Assembly (NCBI RefSeq): GCF_020515525.1
Contig: NZ_JAIYEP010000010.1
Location: 1-64,000 of the forward strand
Length of the DNA: 64,000 nucleotides
From: Rhodococcus yananensis
GTDB taxonomy: Bacteria; Actinomycetota; Actinomycetes; Mycobacteriales; Mycobacteriaceae
Direction of reading: 5' to 3'
In this document: one piece after another, positions 41,032 to 49,631 of the stretch
Layout: every line of letters begins with the position of its first letter
Numbering within the stretch: the stretch's first letter is position 1
Notes under the pieces: model-generated
Database searches by the model: none
Told to the model about the DNA's origin: nothing
What the model saw: only the letters and a program-made list of their open reading frames with translations
Position numbers and translations under genes: made by a program

Positions 41032-43407
41032 ATGACCGGCGACGAACACGACGACACCGAGGGGGTACCGGTGGTGGTGGTCGCGGCAACCACCACGCGG
41101 ATCGAACGCGACCTGATCGACCGGTGGCTCCGTTCCGACGATGCCCCGACGATCTCCCCGACGACAACGCCCGCGCTCCCGCTCGACTCACGGGTACTCG
41201 AGACGGAACTCGTCACCCGCACCGACGATCCCCTGGTCCTGCCGGTGCGGGTCGTGTGGTTCCCCGCGGAACGCGACGGCGCGCGCCGGGTCCGTTTCTC
41301 CGATGCCCTCGCACTGACCAACCCGCGCAACCCCAACCGGTTCCTGCAGAAATGGCTGGTCGGACGCTCCCCCGACCGGCATCGGGTCGTCGTCGCCGAA
41401 CCCGCGCGCCTGGACGATCTTCGTGCCCGCCTCGTCGAGGACGGCGGCGACCCCGATCCGGCGTCGCTGTCCCGATACATCACCCACCGGGCAGTGGTGG
41501 CCCTGGAACGGGCCGAACGCGCCGTCATCGGCGACCGCTACAAGGTACCGCGGCTGGTGGCGGAGCAGATCATGGACTCGGCAGCGTTCCGGAAGCGTCT
41601 CGACGCGATCGCGGTGGAGCACCGGCTGCCACGCGACGACGTCGAGGCCCGGGCCCGCACGGCGCTCGGCGAGTTGGTGGCCGTCCAGTCGCGCCTGGTG
41701 ACGGACCTGTTCACCCAGGCGATGAGACCGCTGCATTCGTCGGCGTGGACCGTCCACGCCGACACATCCGGGCTGACACGGCTGCGGGAACTCAACCGCA
41801 CCCATCCGCTGGTGTTCCTGCCGTCGCACCGTTCGTATGCCGATGCGTTCGTGCTCGGGGACATCCTCGCCAACAATGATTTTCCGGGCAACCATCTCAT
41901 GGGTGGCGCGAATCTGACGTTCTGGCCGATCGGCCCGATCGCCAGGCGCACCGGAACGGTGTTCATCCGTCGAAGCTTCGGCGAGGACGCGGTGTACAAG
42001 GCGTCCCTCGAGGAATACTTCGCGTTCCTGCTGAGCAAACGATTCAACCTCGAGTGGTACTTCGAGGGCGGACGCACCCGCACCGGCAAGCTCCGGATCC
42101 CCCGGTACGGGCTGTTGAACTACGTCGCGAACGCACTTCGCCGCAAACGGGTCGACGACGCCATGCTCGTACCAGTGTCGATCACCTACGAGGGACTCGC
42201 CGAGGTCGCGGCGGTCGCGGCGGAACAGACCGGGACGGCGAAGAAGCCGGAGGGTCTGACGTGGCTGGCCCGGTACGCACGCAATCAGCAACGTCGCGCC
42301 GGAAACGTGTACGTCCGGTTCGGGGAACCGTTGTCGATGCGGGCCTCGCTGACCGCGGCCGGGGACCCGGACCTCACCGACACGGACACGGAGACAGACA
42401 CCGGCACCGGCACCGGCACGACCGTTCCGGCATCCGACGCCCGCGACCGTCGCCGCAAGGCTCTGCAGAAGGTCGCGTTCGAGATCGCCGTCGGGATCAA
42501 CCGGAACACCCCGGTGACCGTGAACTGCCTCGTCACGCTCGCGCTGCTGGGTGTGCGTGATCGTGCGCTGACGGTCTCGGAGGTGCGTGCGGTCGTCGCA
42601 CCGGTCCGGCGGTATCTGGACCGGCGCGACGTGCCGCAGGGCACCCTGCGGGTCCTCGACGTCGAAGGCGGCCTCGAGCAGGTGTTGGCGTCGCTCACCG
42701 ACGTGGGTGTGGTGACGACGTACGCGGGCGGGGTGGAGCCGGTGTACTCGATCCAACGCGGCCAGCACCTGGTCGCCGCGTTCTACCGCAACAGCGGCGT
42801 GCACTGGTTCGTCAACCGGGCGATCCTCGAGCTGTCGGCACTGCACGCCCGCTCCGTGACCGACACCGATCCGGTGACCGCCGGGTGGGAACGGTGCAAG
42901 GACCTGCGGGACCTGCTCAAATTCGAGTTCTTCTTCCCCGACCGCGACACGTTCGAGGCAGAGATGCGCGACGAACTCGAGCTGCTCGGCACGGGGTGGG
43001 GGCAACGTCCCCCGGGCCCGGATGCGGTGCTGTCGGCCCTCGTCGAGACCGGTTTCTTCATGTCGCATCGCACACTGCGGTCGTTCTTCGACGCCCAACT
43101 CGTCGTCGCCGAAAGGTTGACGGCGCGCGATCCCGCGCTGGAGATCGACCGGTCGGCCTTCTTGGAGGAGTGCGTCGCCGTGGGGCAACAGATGCTGCTC
43201 CAGGGCCGCCTCTACGGCCCGGAGTCCGTATCCTCTGAGCTGTTCGCCGCGGCGCTGGAGCTGGCCCGCAACCGGGGTCTGCTCGACCGGGACGACGAGG
43301 CGGTCGCCGAGAAGCGGCGCGTCTTCGCGGCCCAGCTACTGGCCGTCGGCGAGCACGTCGAGCTCGCCGAGTCGCTCGACGTGTCGAACAGGAAGGCGGA
43401 ACGGTGA
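41032..43407 (+). CDS. plsB: Glycerol-3-phosphate 1-O-acyltransferase
   Basis: A 791-residue membrane-associated enzyme making 1-acyl-glycerol-3-phosphate, the first step of phospholipid and triacylglycerol synthesis. The four acyltransferase blocks are visible: SHRSYADAF (HX4D), GTVFIRRSF, WYFEGGRTRTGK and LVPVSITYEG, between about residues 260 and 385. A low-complexity linker of Thr-Asp and Thr-Gly pairs lies near residue 450, encoded by a short repetitive tract at about 42378-42421. It is the first gene of an operon; the next gene starts inside its stop codon (GTGA). Confidence 0.95.
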   Translation: MTGDEHDDTEGVPVVVVAATTTRIERDLIDRWLRSDDAPTISPTTTPALPLDSRVLETELVTRTDDPLVLPVRVVWFPAERDGARRVRFSDALALTNPRNPNRFLQKWLVGRSPDRHRVVVAEPARLDDLRARLVEDGGDPDPASLSRYITHRAVVALERAERAVIGDRYKVPRLVAEQIMDSAAFRKRLDAIAVEHRLPRDDVEARARTALGELVAVQSRLVTDLFTQAMRPLHSSAWTVHADTSGLTRLRELNRTHPLVFLPSHRSYADAFVLGDILANNDFPGNHLMGGANLTFWPIGPIARRTGTVFIRRSFGEDAVYKASLEEYFAFLLSKRFNLEWYFEGGRTRTGKLRIPRYGLLNYVANALRRKRVDDAMLVPVSITYEGLAEVAAVAAEQTGTAKKPEGLTWLARYARNQQRRAGNVYVRFGEPLSMRASLTAAGDPDLTDTDTETDTGTGTGTTVPASDARDRRRKALQKVAFEIAVGINRNTPVTVNCLVTLALLGVRDRALTVSEVRAVVAPVRRYLDRRDVPQGTLRVLDVEGGLEQVLASLTDVGVVTTYAGGVEPVYSIQRGQHLVAAFYRNSGVHWFVNRAILELSALHARSVTDTDPVTAGWERCKDLRDLLKFEFFFPDRDTFEAEMRDELELLGTGWGQRPPGPDAVLSALVETGFFMSHRTLRSFFDAQLVVAERLTARDPALEIDRSAFLEECVAVGQQMLLQGRLYGPESVSSELFAAALELARNRGLLDRDDEAVAEKRRVFAAQLLAVGEHVELAESLDVSNRKAER

Positions 43408-44834
43408 ACATCGGGCAGGCACTGGAACGCGTGCGCACGGGACCTCAGGGGCCCCGGGTCGCGGCGTTCTTCGATTTCGACGGCACGATCGTGCACGGCT
43501 TCTCGGGGGTGCACTTCTTCCGGGACCGACTGTTGGCGGGCAAGGTCAGCGCCGCCGAACTCGCCGGGACGATGATCAACGGCCTGCGCGGCACCGACAG
43601 CGAGGCGGACTTCGAACGGTTCGTCGCGGTCGCCTTCAAGGCGTGGCGGGGACACACGGAACAGGAACTGTACGAGATCGGCGAACGGCTGTTCGCGTCG
43701 ACGATCGCCGGTCACCTGTATCCGGAAGCATGGCAGCTGATCGCCGCGCATCGCGAGGCCGGGCACACCGTCGTCATCGCGTCGTCGGCGTCGCGCTACC
43801 AGATCCAGGCCGCCGCCGACGCGCTCGGCGTCGAGCACATCCTGTTCACACCGCTCGAGGTCGTCGACGGCGTCCTCACCGGAAAGGTGGACGGAAAGTC
43901 GTTGTGGCGCAGTGGAAAGGCCGAAGCAACGCGCGCCTTCATCGACTCCCACGACATCCTCGCGGACGACAGCTACACCTATTCCAACGGCGGCGAGGAC
44001 GCCGAGTTCCTCTCCGAAACCGGACACCCCACCCCCACCAACCCCGACGGAACACTCGAACGCATTGCGCGCAAACGGAACTGGCCGATTCTCCGGTTCC
44101 GCCCGCGGGGCACACCCGGCGCGAAGGAGGTCGTCCGCACCGCCGCCGCGTACGCGGGCATGATCGGCTCGGTGTGGACCGGAATCGGGCTGGGGCTGGT
44201 GAATCGCAGCCGCAAGGTGGCCCTGGACTCCATGCTCGGCATCGGCTCGGACGTCTCGCTCGCGCTCGCGGGGATCGACGTGCGGGTCTCCGGTGAAGCG
44301 AACGCGTGGGTGCGGCGCCCCGCAGTGTTCGTCTTCAACCACCAGAGCCAACTCGACCCCGTGATCCTCGCGAAGGTGCTGCGCCAGGATTTCACGGGCG
44401 TCACCAAACAGGAGATGGCGAACGATCCGCTGTTCGGACCGCTGCTGCGCTTCGTCGGCACCGCCTTCGTCGACCGGCAGAACACCGAACGCGCCGTCGC
44501 CGCGCTCGGCCCCGTCGTCGACACCCTCCGCGAGGGCATGTCCGTGGTCGTCGCGCCCGAGGGAACCCGGTCGCTGACCCCGCAGATCGGGCGCTTCAAG
44601 AAGGGCGCGTTCCGGATCGCGATGGAGGCCGGAGTGCCCGTCGTGCCGGTGGTGATCCGCAACGCCGGCGAGATGCTCTGGAAGCATTCGACACTGGTTC
44701 GCTCGGGGATCGTCGACGTTGCGGTGCTCGATCCGATCGATGTCGGTGACTGGACTCTCGACGACCTCGCAACGCATATCGCGGACGTCGAGGAACTCTT
44801 CCGCGCGACCCTCACGAACTGGCCGGAGGAGTGA
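43404..44834 (+). CDS. HAD phosphatase/PlsC lysophosphatidate acyltransferase fusion
   Basis: A 476-residue bifunctional protein. An HAD-IB phosphatase (about residues 18-220) has the nucleophile motif FFDFDGT and IASSASRYQIQAAA. A PlsC acyltransferase (about 265-475) has NHQSQLD (the NHX4D block), FVDRQNTE and PEGTRSLTP. It should acylate the product of PlsB at position 2, and the phosphatase part may act on a phosphomonoester such as phosphatidate. A similar fusion exists in mycobacteria (Rv2483c from memory). It overlaps plsB by 4 bases and the next gene by 1. Confidence 0.93.
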   Translation: MNIGQALERVRTGPQGPRVAAFFDFDGTIVHGFSGVHFFRDRLLAGKVSAAELAGTMINGLRGTDSEADFERFVAVAFKAWRGHTEQELYEIGERLFASTIAGHLYPEAWQLIAAHREAGHTVVIASSASRYQIQAAADALGVEHILFTPLEVVDGVLTGKVDGKSLWRSGKAEATRAFIDSHDILADDSYTYSNGGEDAEFLSETGHPTPTNPDGTLERIARKRNWPILRFRPRGTPGAKEVVRTAAAYAGMIGSVWTGIGLGLVNRSRKVALDSMLGIGSDVSLALAGIDVRVSGEANAWVRRPAVFVFNHQSQLDPVILAKVLRQDFTGVTKQEMANDPLFGPLLRFVGTAFVDRQNTERAVAALGPVVDTLREGMSVVVAPEGTRSLTPQIGRFKKGAFRIAMEAGVPVVPVVIRNAGEMLWKHSTLVRSGIVDVAVLDPIDVGDWTLDDLATHIADVEELFRATLTNWPEE

Positions 44835-45961
44835 TGTCCACCGACGACGGTGCCGAAGACCAGGGCCGCACGGGGCGCGACGAGACCGCGGACAACGGCA
44901 ACGGTACCTCGTCGGCGTTGACCCCGGCCCGCAAGCGCTACCTCAAGTGGGCGATCGGCATCCTGCTCGTCGTGGTACTCACGGTCGAGGCGATCCTCGT
45001 GTGGCCCGAGATCAGCGACAGCGTCCGCAATCTCGGTGACCTCAACTGGTTCTGGGTGGTCGCGGCGGTCGCCGCGTCCGTCATGGAGATGACGAGCTTC
45101 GCGAGCGTGCAACGCGTCCTGCTGTCCGCGGCGGGAGTGAAAGTGTTGCAACGCCAGTCATTGTCGGTCGCGTTGGCATCGAACTCGATGAGCGTCACGT
45201 TGCCCGGCGGGCCGGTCGTCGGGACCACGTTCACGTACCGGCAGATGCGTAAATGGGGCGCGACCCCGGTGGTCGCGACGTGGCAGCTGGTGATGGCCGG
45301 ACTGCTGCAGGCGGCGGGTCTGGCGCTGCTCGGCCTCGTCGGGGCACTCCTGATCGGAGCCACGACGAACCCGTTCTCCCTGATCTTCTCCATCGGCGGG
45401 CTCGTCGCATTCCTCGTCCTCATCCAGTACGCGGCGAGCAATCCCGGCTCGCTCGAGTCGATCGGCCTGATCACATTGCGCGGTTTCAACCGCCTGCGCA
45501 AGAAGTCCGCCGACGCCGGCGCCCGCGCGTGGAAGCGAATCGTCGATCAGCTCGGTGCCGTGCAACTGGACCGCCCGCACGCGGTCCGTGCCTTCAGCTG
45601 GTCGATCTTCAACTGGTTGTGCGACGGGGCGTGTCTCGCGTTCGCCGCGTACGCGGTGGGCGGAACACCGAGCCTCGCGGGCATCGCCGTCGCCTACGCG
45701 GCCGGCACCGCGACGAGTCGCGCGATCCCTCTGCTTCCCGCCGGACTGGGTGTGATGGACGCGGTGCTCGTGCCCGCGTTGACGGCGAGCGGGATGAGCG
45801 CGGCCCAGGCCCTGTCGGCGGTGGTGGTGTACCGGCTGATCAGCTTCCTGCTCATCGCGGTCATCGGCTGGGTGGTGTTCGCGTTCCGGTATCGCGGCAA
45901 TCCGGAGGACGAGGGCGACGACGATCCGGGTCCGGCGCTCGACAAGCTCTGGGAGGACTGA
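44834..45961 (+). CDS. UPF0104/YbhN-like lysylphosphatidylglycerol-synthase-type membrane protein
   Basis: A 375-residue integral membrane protein with about eight hydrophobic segments, of the flippase-like family related to the membrane half of MprF. ALASNSMSVTLPGGPVVGTTFTYRQMRKWG near residue 120 and the late GTATSRAIPLLPAGLGVMDAVLVPALTASG are its signatures. A charged N-terminal tail of about 35 residues precedes the membrane part, and an acidic tail ends it. Placed after plsB and plsC it may move or remodel phospholipids. GGAGGA precedes the ATG. Confidence 0.88.
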   Translation: MSTDDGAEDQGRTGRDETADNGNGTSSALTPARKRYLKWAIGILLVVVLTVEAILVWPEISDSVRNLGDLNWFWVVAAVAASVMEMTSFASVQRVLLSAAGVKVLQRQSLSVALASNSMSVTLPGGPVVGTTFTYRQMRKWGATPVVATWQLVMAGLLQAAGLALLGLVGALLIGATTNPFSLIFSIGGLVAFLVLIQYAASNPGSLESIGLITLRGFNRLRKKSADAGARAWKRIVDQLGAVQLDRPHAVRAFSWSIFNWLCDGACLAFAAYAVGGTPSLAGIAVAYAAGTATSRAIPLLPAGLGVMDAVLVPALTASGMSAAQALSAVVVYRLISFLLIAVIGWVVFAFRYRGNPEDEGDDDPGPALDKLWED

Positions 45962-45969
45962 GCACCGAC

Positions 45970-46013
45970 CCGTGCGCTCTTCCGGTGGTCGGGGCTACCA
46001 GAAGTGCGCACGG
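45970..46013. repeat. Long inverted repeat, family B copy 2
   Basis: The right arm, CTACCAGAAGTGCGCACGG at 45995-46013, is identical to the one at 34814-34832. The left arm (45970-45988) differs at three positions, of which some would still pair as G:U. It lies 8 bases after the stop of the UPF0104 gene. Confidence 0.88.
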
Positions 46014-46021
46014 GGGTGGGG

Positions 46022-46061
46022 CCCTCGGACACGAAAACTTCGTGCAGCGCTTCCCCGAGGG
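46022..46061 (+). promoter_or_regulatory. Nested hairpin upstream of metP
   Basis: CCCTCGG pairs with CCGAGGG (46055-46061) and encloses a second perfect hairpin, CACGAA-AAC-TTCGTG (46030-46044). TACCGT follows at 46063 as a possible -10 for metP. It may end the phospholipid operon or affect metP expression; the function is unproven. Confidence 0.35.
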
Positions 46062-46102
46062 ATACCGTCTGTAGCCATGGATCGAGTGGAAAGGTGTAGC
46101 CC

Positions 46103-47704
46103 GTGGCACAGCACGAGGTGACACAGAAACGTGAGATGTGGTCGGGACGGTCCGTGTTCATCATGGCCGCGATCGGATCCGCCGTCGGCCTGGGAAACAT
46201 CTGGCGGTTCCCGTACGTGGCCTACGAGAACGGCGGCGGCGCGTTCCTGATCCCGTACCTGATCGCACTGCTCACCGCCGGAATCCCGTTGTTGTTCGTC
46301 GACTACGCACTGGGCCACAAGTTCCGGGGGTCACCGCCGCTGGCGTTCCGCCGGTTCGCTCGGGGCAGTGAATTCCTGGGTTGGTGGCAGGTCTTCGTCT
46401 GCTTCGTCATCGGCGTCTACTACGCGGTGATCGTCGCGTGGGCTGCGTGCTACACCTACTTCTCGATCACCGAGCAGTGGGGCGACGACCCCGAGGCATT
46501 CTTCCTCGAAGAGTTCCTGCACATCGACAGCGCGGCCTCGTTCGGGCTCGACTTCGTCCCCGGGGTCACGTGGCCGCTCCTGCTGGTGTGGGTGGCCGTT
46601 CTCGGGGTGCTGGCCCTCGGGGTGCAGCGCGGCATCGGCAACGCGAACCGGATCTTCGTTCCGCTGCTGGTCCTGCTGTTCGGCGCCCTCGTGATCCGGG
46701 CGCTGTTCCTCGACGGCGCCGTCGAGGGCCTCAACGCCTTCTTCACCCCGAACTGGGACGCACTCACCGACACGGGGGTGTGGATCGCCGCGTACGCCCA
46801 GATCTTCTTCTCCCTGTCCGTGGCGTTCGGCATCATGCTCACGTATTCGTCGTATCTGAAGAAGAAGACGAATCTCACCGGTTCGGGCCTGGTCGTGGGC
46901 TTCTCCAACTCGAGCTTCGAGGTACTCGCGGGCATCGGGGTGTTCTCGGCGCTCGGTTTCATGGCGCAGGCGCAGGGTGTGCAGGTCGGCGAGGTCGTCG
47001 CAGGCGGTATCGGGCTCGCGTTCATCGCATTCCCTGCCATCGTGTCGCAGATGCCGGGCGGCCCGATCTTCGGTGTGCTGTTCTTCGCGTCGCTCGTGTT
47101 CGCCGGATTCACGTCGATGATCAGCATCATCCAGGTGACGGTGTCGGCGTTCGAGGACAAGACCGGCCTCGGCAAGGTCCCGGCGGTTCTGATCATCGGC
47201 GGCGCCTCGGCGGTCGTGTCACTGCTGTTGTTCCCGACGACCACCGGCCTGAACACGCTCGACGTCGTCGACCGGTTCGCGAACCAGTTCGGCATCGTCG
47301 GGGTGGCGTTCGCGGCGATCGTGGTGATCGCCTGGGTGCTGCGGCGCCTTCCGGAGCTGCGCGACCATCTGAACTCGGTGTCGTCGTTCAAGGTGGGCCT
47401 CGTCTGGCAGCTCTTCGTCGGGGTGATCACCCCGATCGTGCTCGGCTACATGCTCATCAGCGAGATCAGCGACCGTGTGCAGGAAGGCTACGGCGGTCTG
47501 CCCGACAGCCTGGTCGTCACGTTCGGTTGGGGAGTGCAGGGCGCGGTGATCGTGCTCGCGATCGCCATGTCGTTCGTGCCGTGGCGGCGCGACGTCGATC
47601 TCACCTATTCCATCGACGACGATCCGTCCCCCTCGGTGTCCGTCCCTGCCCCGCCGGGCGACACCCACACGGACGGGACATCGAAGCCGGGAGGCGTGCT
47701 GTGA
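46103..47704 (+). CDS. metP: Sodium-dependent neurotransmitter-symporter-family transporter (MetP-like)
   Basis: A 533-residue secondary transporter of the NSS/LeuT fold with about twelve membrane segments. The first segment has the sodium and substrate site IGSAVGLGNIWRFPYVAYENGGG; SLSVAFGIMLTYSSYLKKKTN and SNSSFEVLAGIGVFSALGF follow. The very small gene that overlaps its end encodes a MetS-type subunit, which marks this as the methionine/alanine importer MetPS known from C. glutamicum. The GTG at 46103 is preceded by AAAGG. Confidence 0.88.
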   Translation: MAQHEVTQKREMWSGRSVFIMAAIGSAVGLGNIWRFPYVAYENGGGAFLIPYLIALLTAGIPLLFVDYALGHKFRGSPPLAFRRFARGSEFLGWWQVFVCFVIGVYYAVIVAWAACYTYFSITEQWGDDPEAFFLEEFLHIDSAASFGLDFVPGVTWPLLLVWVAVLGVLALGVQRGIGNANRIFVPLLVLLFGALVIRALFLDGAVEGLNAFFTPNWDALTDTGVWIAAYAQIFFSLSVAFGIMLTYSSYLKKKTNLTGSGLVVGFSNSSFEVLAGIGVFSALGFMAQAQGVQVGEVVAGGIGLAFIAFPAIVSQMPGGPIFGVLFFASLVFAGFTSMISIIQVTVSAFEDKTGLGKVPAVLIIGGASAVVSLLLFPTTTGLNTLDVVDRFANQFGIVGVAFAAIVVIAWVLRRLPELRDHLNSVSSFKVGLVWQLFVGVITPIVLGYMLISEISDRVQEGYGGLPDSLVVTFGWGVQGAVIVLAIAMSFVPWRRDVDLTYSIDDDPSPSVSVPAPPGDTHTDGTSKPGGVL

Positions 47705-47808
47705 ACACATCGGCGATCGTGATGATGATCCTGGCGCTGGCCACGCTGTGGGGTGGGTTGATCACCAGCGTGATCCACCTGCGGAACCACCCCGACGACC
47801 CGGAGTGA
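47701..47808 (+). CDS. metS: MetS-type small subunit of the methionine/alanine importer
   Basis: A 35-residue protein of one membrane helix: VNTSAIVMMILALATLWGG followed by LITSVIHLRNHPDDPE. It starts at a GTG overlapping the transporter stop by 4 bases. In C. glutamicum MetS is a small essential partner of MetP; such subunits share the helix followed by a short charged tail, as here. It is shorter than the corynebacterial example I recall (about 60 residues). A terminator hairpin follows. Confidence 0.85.
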   Translation: MNTSAIVMMILALATLWGGLITSVIHLRNHPDDPE

Positions 47809-47848
47809 CGACACGACCCGCCGGGAGCGGGGTGTCGTTTGGATAACG

Positions 47849-47890
47849 CACGGGGCGGCGCGCTGGCAGGCACGCCGCCCCGTGTGGTTT
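47849..47890 (+). terminator. Terminator of the metPS operon
   Basis: Perfect 12-bp arms CACGGGGCGGCG (47849-47860) and CGCCGCCCCGTG (47873-47884) with a 12-base loop are followed by TGGTTT. A weaker hairpin (about 47810-47838, CGACAC with GTGTCG) precedes it. Confidence 0.85.
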
Positions 47891-47901
47891 CCTGACACGA
47901 C

Positions 47902-47932
47902 AACCCTAAAGCTGAACTTTAGAGTGAGGGTT
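47902..47932 (+). promoter_or_regulatory. Nested inverted repeat upstream of the secreted-protein gene
   Basis: CTAAAG-CTGAA-CTTTAG (47906-47922) is a perfect short palindrome inside the outer pair AACCCT/AGGGTT (47902-47907 and 47927-47932). It is AT-rich for this genome and ends 23 bases before the start codon, so it probably overlaps the promoter and binds a regulator. Confidence 0.55.
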
Positions 47933-47955
47933 GTTCGTCGACCCCAGGAGCACTC

Positions 47956-48798
47956 ATGCCTCGCACGACCACCCGCACCCGGATGCGCACCCGAGCCGCT
48001 GCCACCGCACTGGCCGCCGCTGCCGGACTCGCGCTACCCGCGGTCGCCTCCGCGCAACCCGTGGTTCCCGTGGACGTTCCCGTCGTCGACGCACCCGCCC
48101 CCGTCGGCGACAGCGACGCGGCCACTCTCGCGACGGCACTCGCCGCCCTGCGGTCGACCCCCGGTGCCGATCGGGTGGCGCTCGCCGCCGCCGAGGCGAT
48201 CGCGGGGGCGCGCGGCAGCGCCATCGATGCCGCCGACGCGGCACCGTTGAACAGCTACCGGGACGCCGTCGACTTCCTCCGCACACTGGGCATCGAACCG
48301 TTCCTCCACCCGACCGGTTCCCCGTTCTGCTCCGACGACAGCGGCCTACCGCTGGGCATCGTGCCCGCCGCGGCCGGCGCCGTGCCCGGCCCGTGGCCGG
48401 ACCTGGGCATCCCGGGCATCCCCCTGCACGTCGTCGCCCCCGGCGAGACGCTGTTCGCCTTCGTCCCCGTCGGCATCGAGCAGGACGGCGACGACACGAG
48501 CGGGATGCAGTTGGCCTGGCTCAACGTCACCACACTGCAGGGCGATCTGGTCCCGATGGGCAGCATCGACGAGGTCGCCGCGGCGGCCGTGCCGGACAGC
48601 ACCCCCGCCGTCCTGCGGGCCGGCATCGCGGAGACGGCCTCGAACGTCATCCGCTCGACGATCCCGTTCGGCGGCGCCCGCGTCGTCCCCGTGGAGACCG
48701 GATCGGGCACCGTCCTCGCCGCGGCATTCGGGACGGTGCGCAACGGCGAGACGTCGTGCTTCTTCCTCCCGACCGTCGGGATCGTCGACGTTCCGTGA
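47956..48798 (+). CDS. Secreted protein of unknown function
   Basis: A 280-residue protein I do not recognise. It has a clear Sec-type signal: a basic N-terminus rich in Arg and Thr, a hydrophobic run at about residues 14-32 and VASAQP at the likely cleavage site. The mature part is Ala/Pro/Val-rich with only two cysteines (SPFCSDD and TSCFF), which could form a disulfide. The segment LGIVPAAAGAVPGPWPDLGIPGIPLHVVAPGETLFAFVPVG is beta-prone. It stands alone behind a palindromic promoter region and is convergent with tetR. It is probably a cell-envelope or exported protein typical of mycolate actinobacteria. Confidence 0.8.
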   Translation: MPRTTTRTRMRTRAAATALAAAAGLALPAVASAQPVVPVDVPVVDAPAPVGDSDAATLATALAALRSTPGADRVALAAAEAIAGARGSAIDAADAAPLNSYRDAVDFLRTLGIEPFLHPTGSPFCSDDSGLPLGIVPAAAGAVPGPWPDLGIPGIPLHVVAPGETLFAFVPVGIEQDGDDTSGMQLAWLNVTTLQGDLVPMGSIDEVAAAAVPDSTPAVLRAGIAETASNVIRSTIPFGGARVVPVETGSGTVLAAAFGTVRNGETSCFFLPTVGIVDVP

Positions 48799-48849
48799 AC
48801 GACTCCCGGGTCTCCTGAACAACTCCGGAAAGGATGGGGTGTCGGGGCG

Positions 48850-49494
48850 TCAGCTCGCCCGGCGCCGCGCCGCGTCGAGCCGGTCGAAGACGAGACGCAC
48901 CGCGGTGTCCATGTGGTCGATGACCTCGTCGGCGCTCTGCCGGCCGGCCGCCCACGACACCAGCGACGACATCCAGACGTCCGCGATGATGCGGACGGCC
49001 GTGAGCATCTCCTCCGACAGGTCCTCGTGCCCCGCGGCCTTCGCGAACAACCCCGTCAGCACCGCCCCGAGCCGGTCGAGTTCGGGAGCCGACGACGCGT
49101 CGGCGAACATCACGGCCCGCACCAGCGCGTCGTACAGGCTCGGGTCGCTCTCGAGCCGCGCAACGGACGCCCGCAACGCGCTCATCACCCGTTCGTGCTC
49201 GGTGGCGCCGGGTAGGTCGACGCCGGCGAACCGGTCCCCGACCTCCTCGAACTGCATCACCATCGCGACGACGAGCAGTTGGTTCTTCGAGGGGAAGTAT
49301 CGGTAGACGGTGCCGAGCGCAACCTCGGAGCGTTCGGCGACGGCACGCATCTGCACCGCGTCGTAGCCACCTTCGGAGGCCAGTTCCTTCGCCGAGTCGA
49401 TGATGCGCAGGTAACGCGCCCGCTGCGCCGGCCGCAGGCCCGCGCCCGGAAGCGTCGCGGCCCGCTTGGCCGCCCGGGACCGCTCGTCCGCCAT
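48850..49494 (-). CDS. TetR-family repressor (KstR-like)
   Basis: A 214-residue repressor with the N-terminal helix-turn-helix GGYDAVQMRAVAERSEVALGTVYRYFPSK. The phrasing of this segment and of FADASSAPELDRL further on recalls KstR, the cholesterol-catabolism regulator of mycobacteria and rhodococci. The ligand may be a steroid or fatty acyl-CoA. ATG 49494 has AAGGG upstream. It is divergent from an F420-type oxidoreductase, and a perfect 24-bp palindrome lies between them. A role in steroid-like catabolism is inferred from neighbours. Confidence 0.88.
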   Translation of the reverse strand: MADERSRAAKRAATLPGAGLRPAQRARYLRIIDSAKELASEGGYDAVQMRAVAERSEVALGTVYRYFPSKNQLLVVAMVMQFEEVGDRFAGVDLPGATEHERVMSALRASVARLESDPSLYDALVRAVMFADASSAPELDRLGAVLTGLFAKAAGHEDLSEEMLTAVRIIADVWMSSLVSWAAGRQSADEVIDHMDTAVRLVFDRLDAARRRAS

Positions 49495-49546
49495 GAACAC
49501 ACCCTTTCGTCGCCGAACCAGGATAGTCGACCGAAGCGCCCACAGA

Positions 49547-49570
49547 TTTTCCGGACACCTGTCCGGAAAA
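49547..49570. promoter_or_regulatory. Perfect 24-bp palindromic operator for the TetR regulator
   Basis: TTTTCCGGACA-CC-TGTCCGGAAAA has perfect 11-bp arms and lies in the 137-bp divergent region. It is the expected site for the neighbouring TetR protein. The sequence is unlike the KstR motif (TNNAACNNGTTNNA), so the regulator is a relative and not KstR itself. Confidence 0.8.
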
Positions 49571-49631
49571 GTCTTCCCTCCATCGGTAGAACGCGTTACA
49601 TTTTCTGCATCATCCGATGAGAGGGGCCGCA

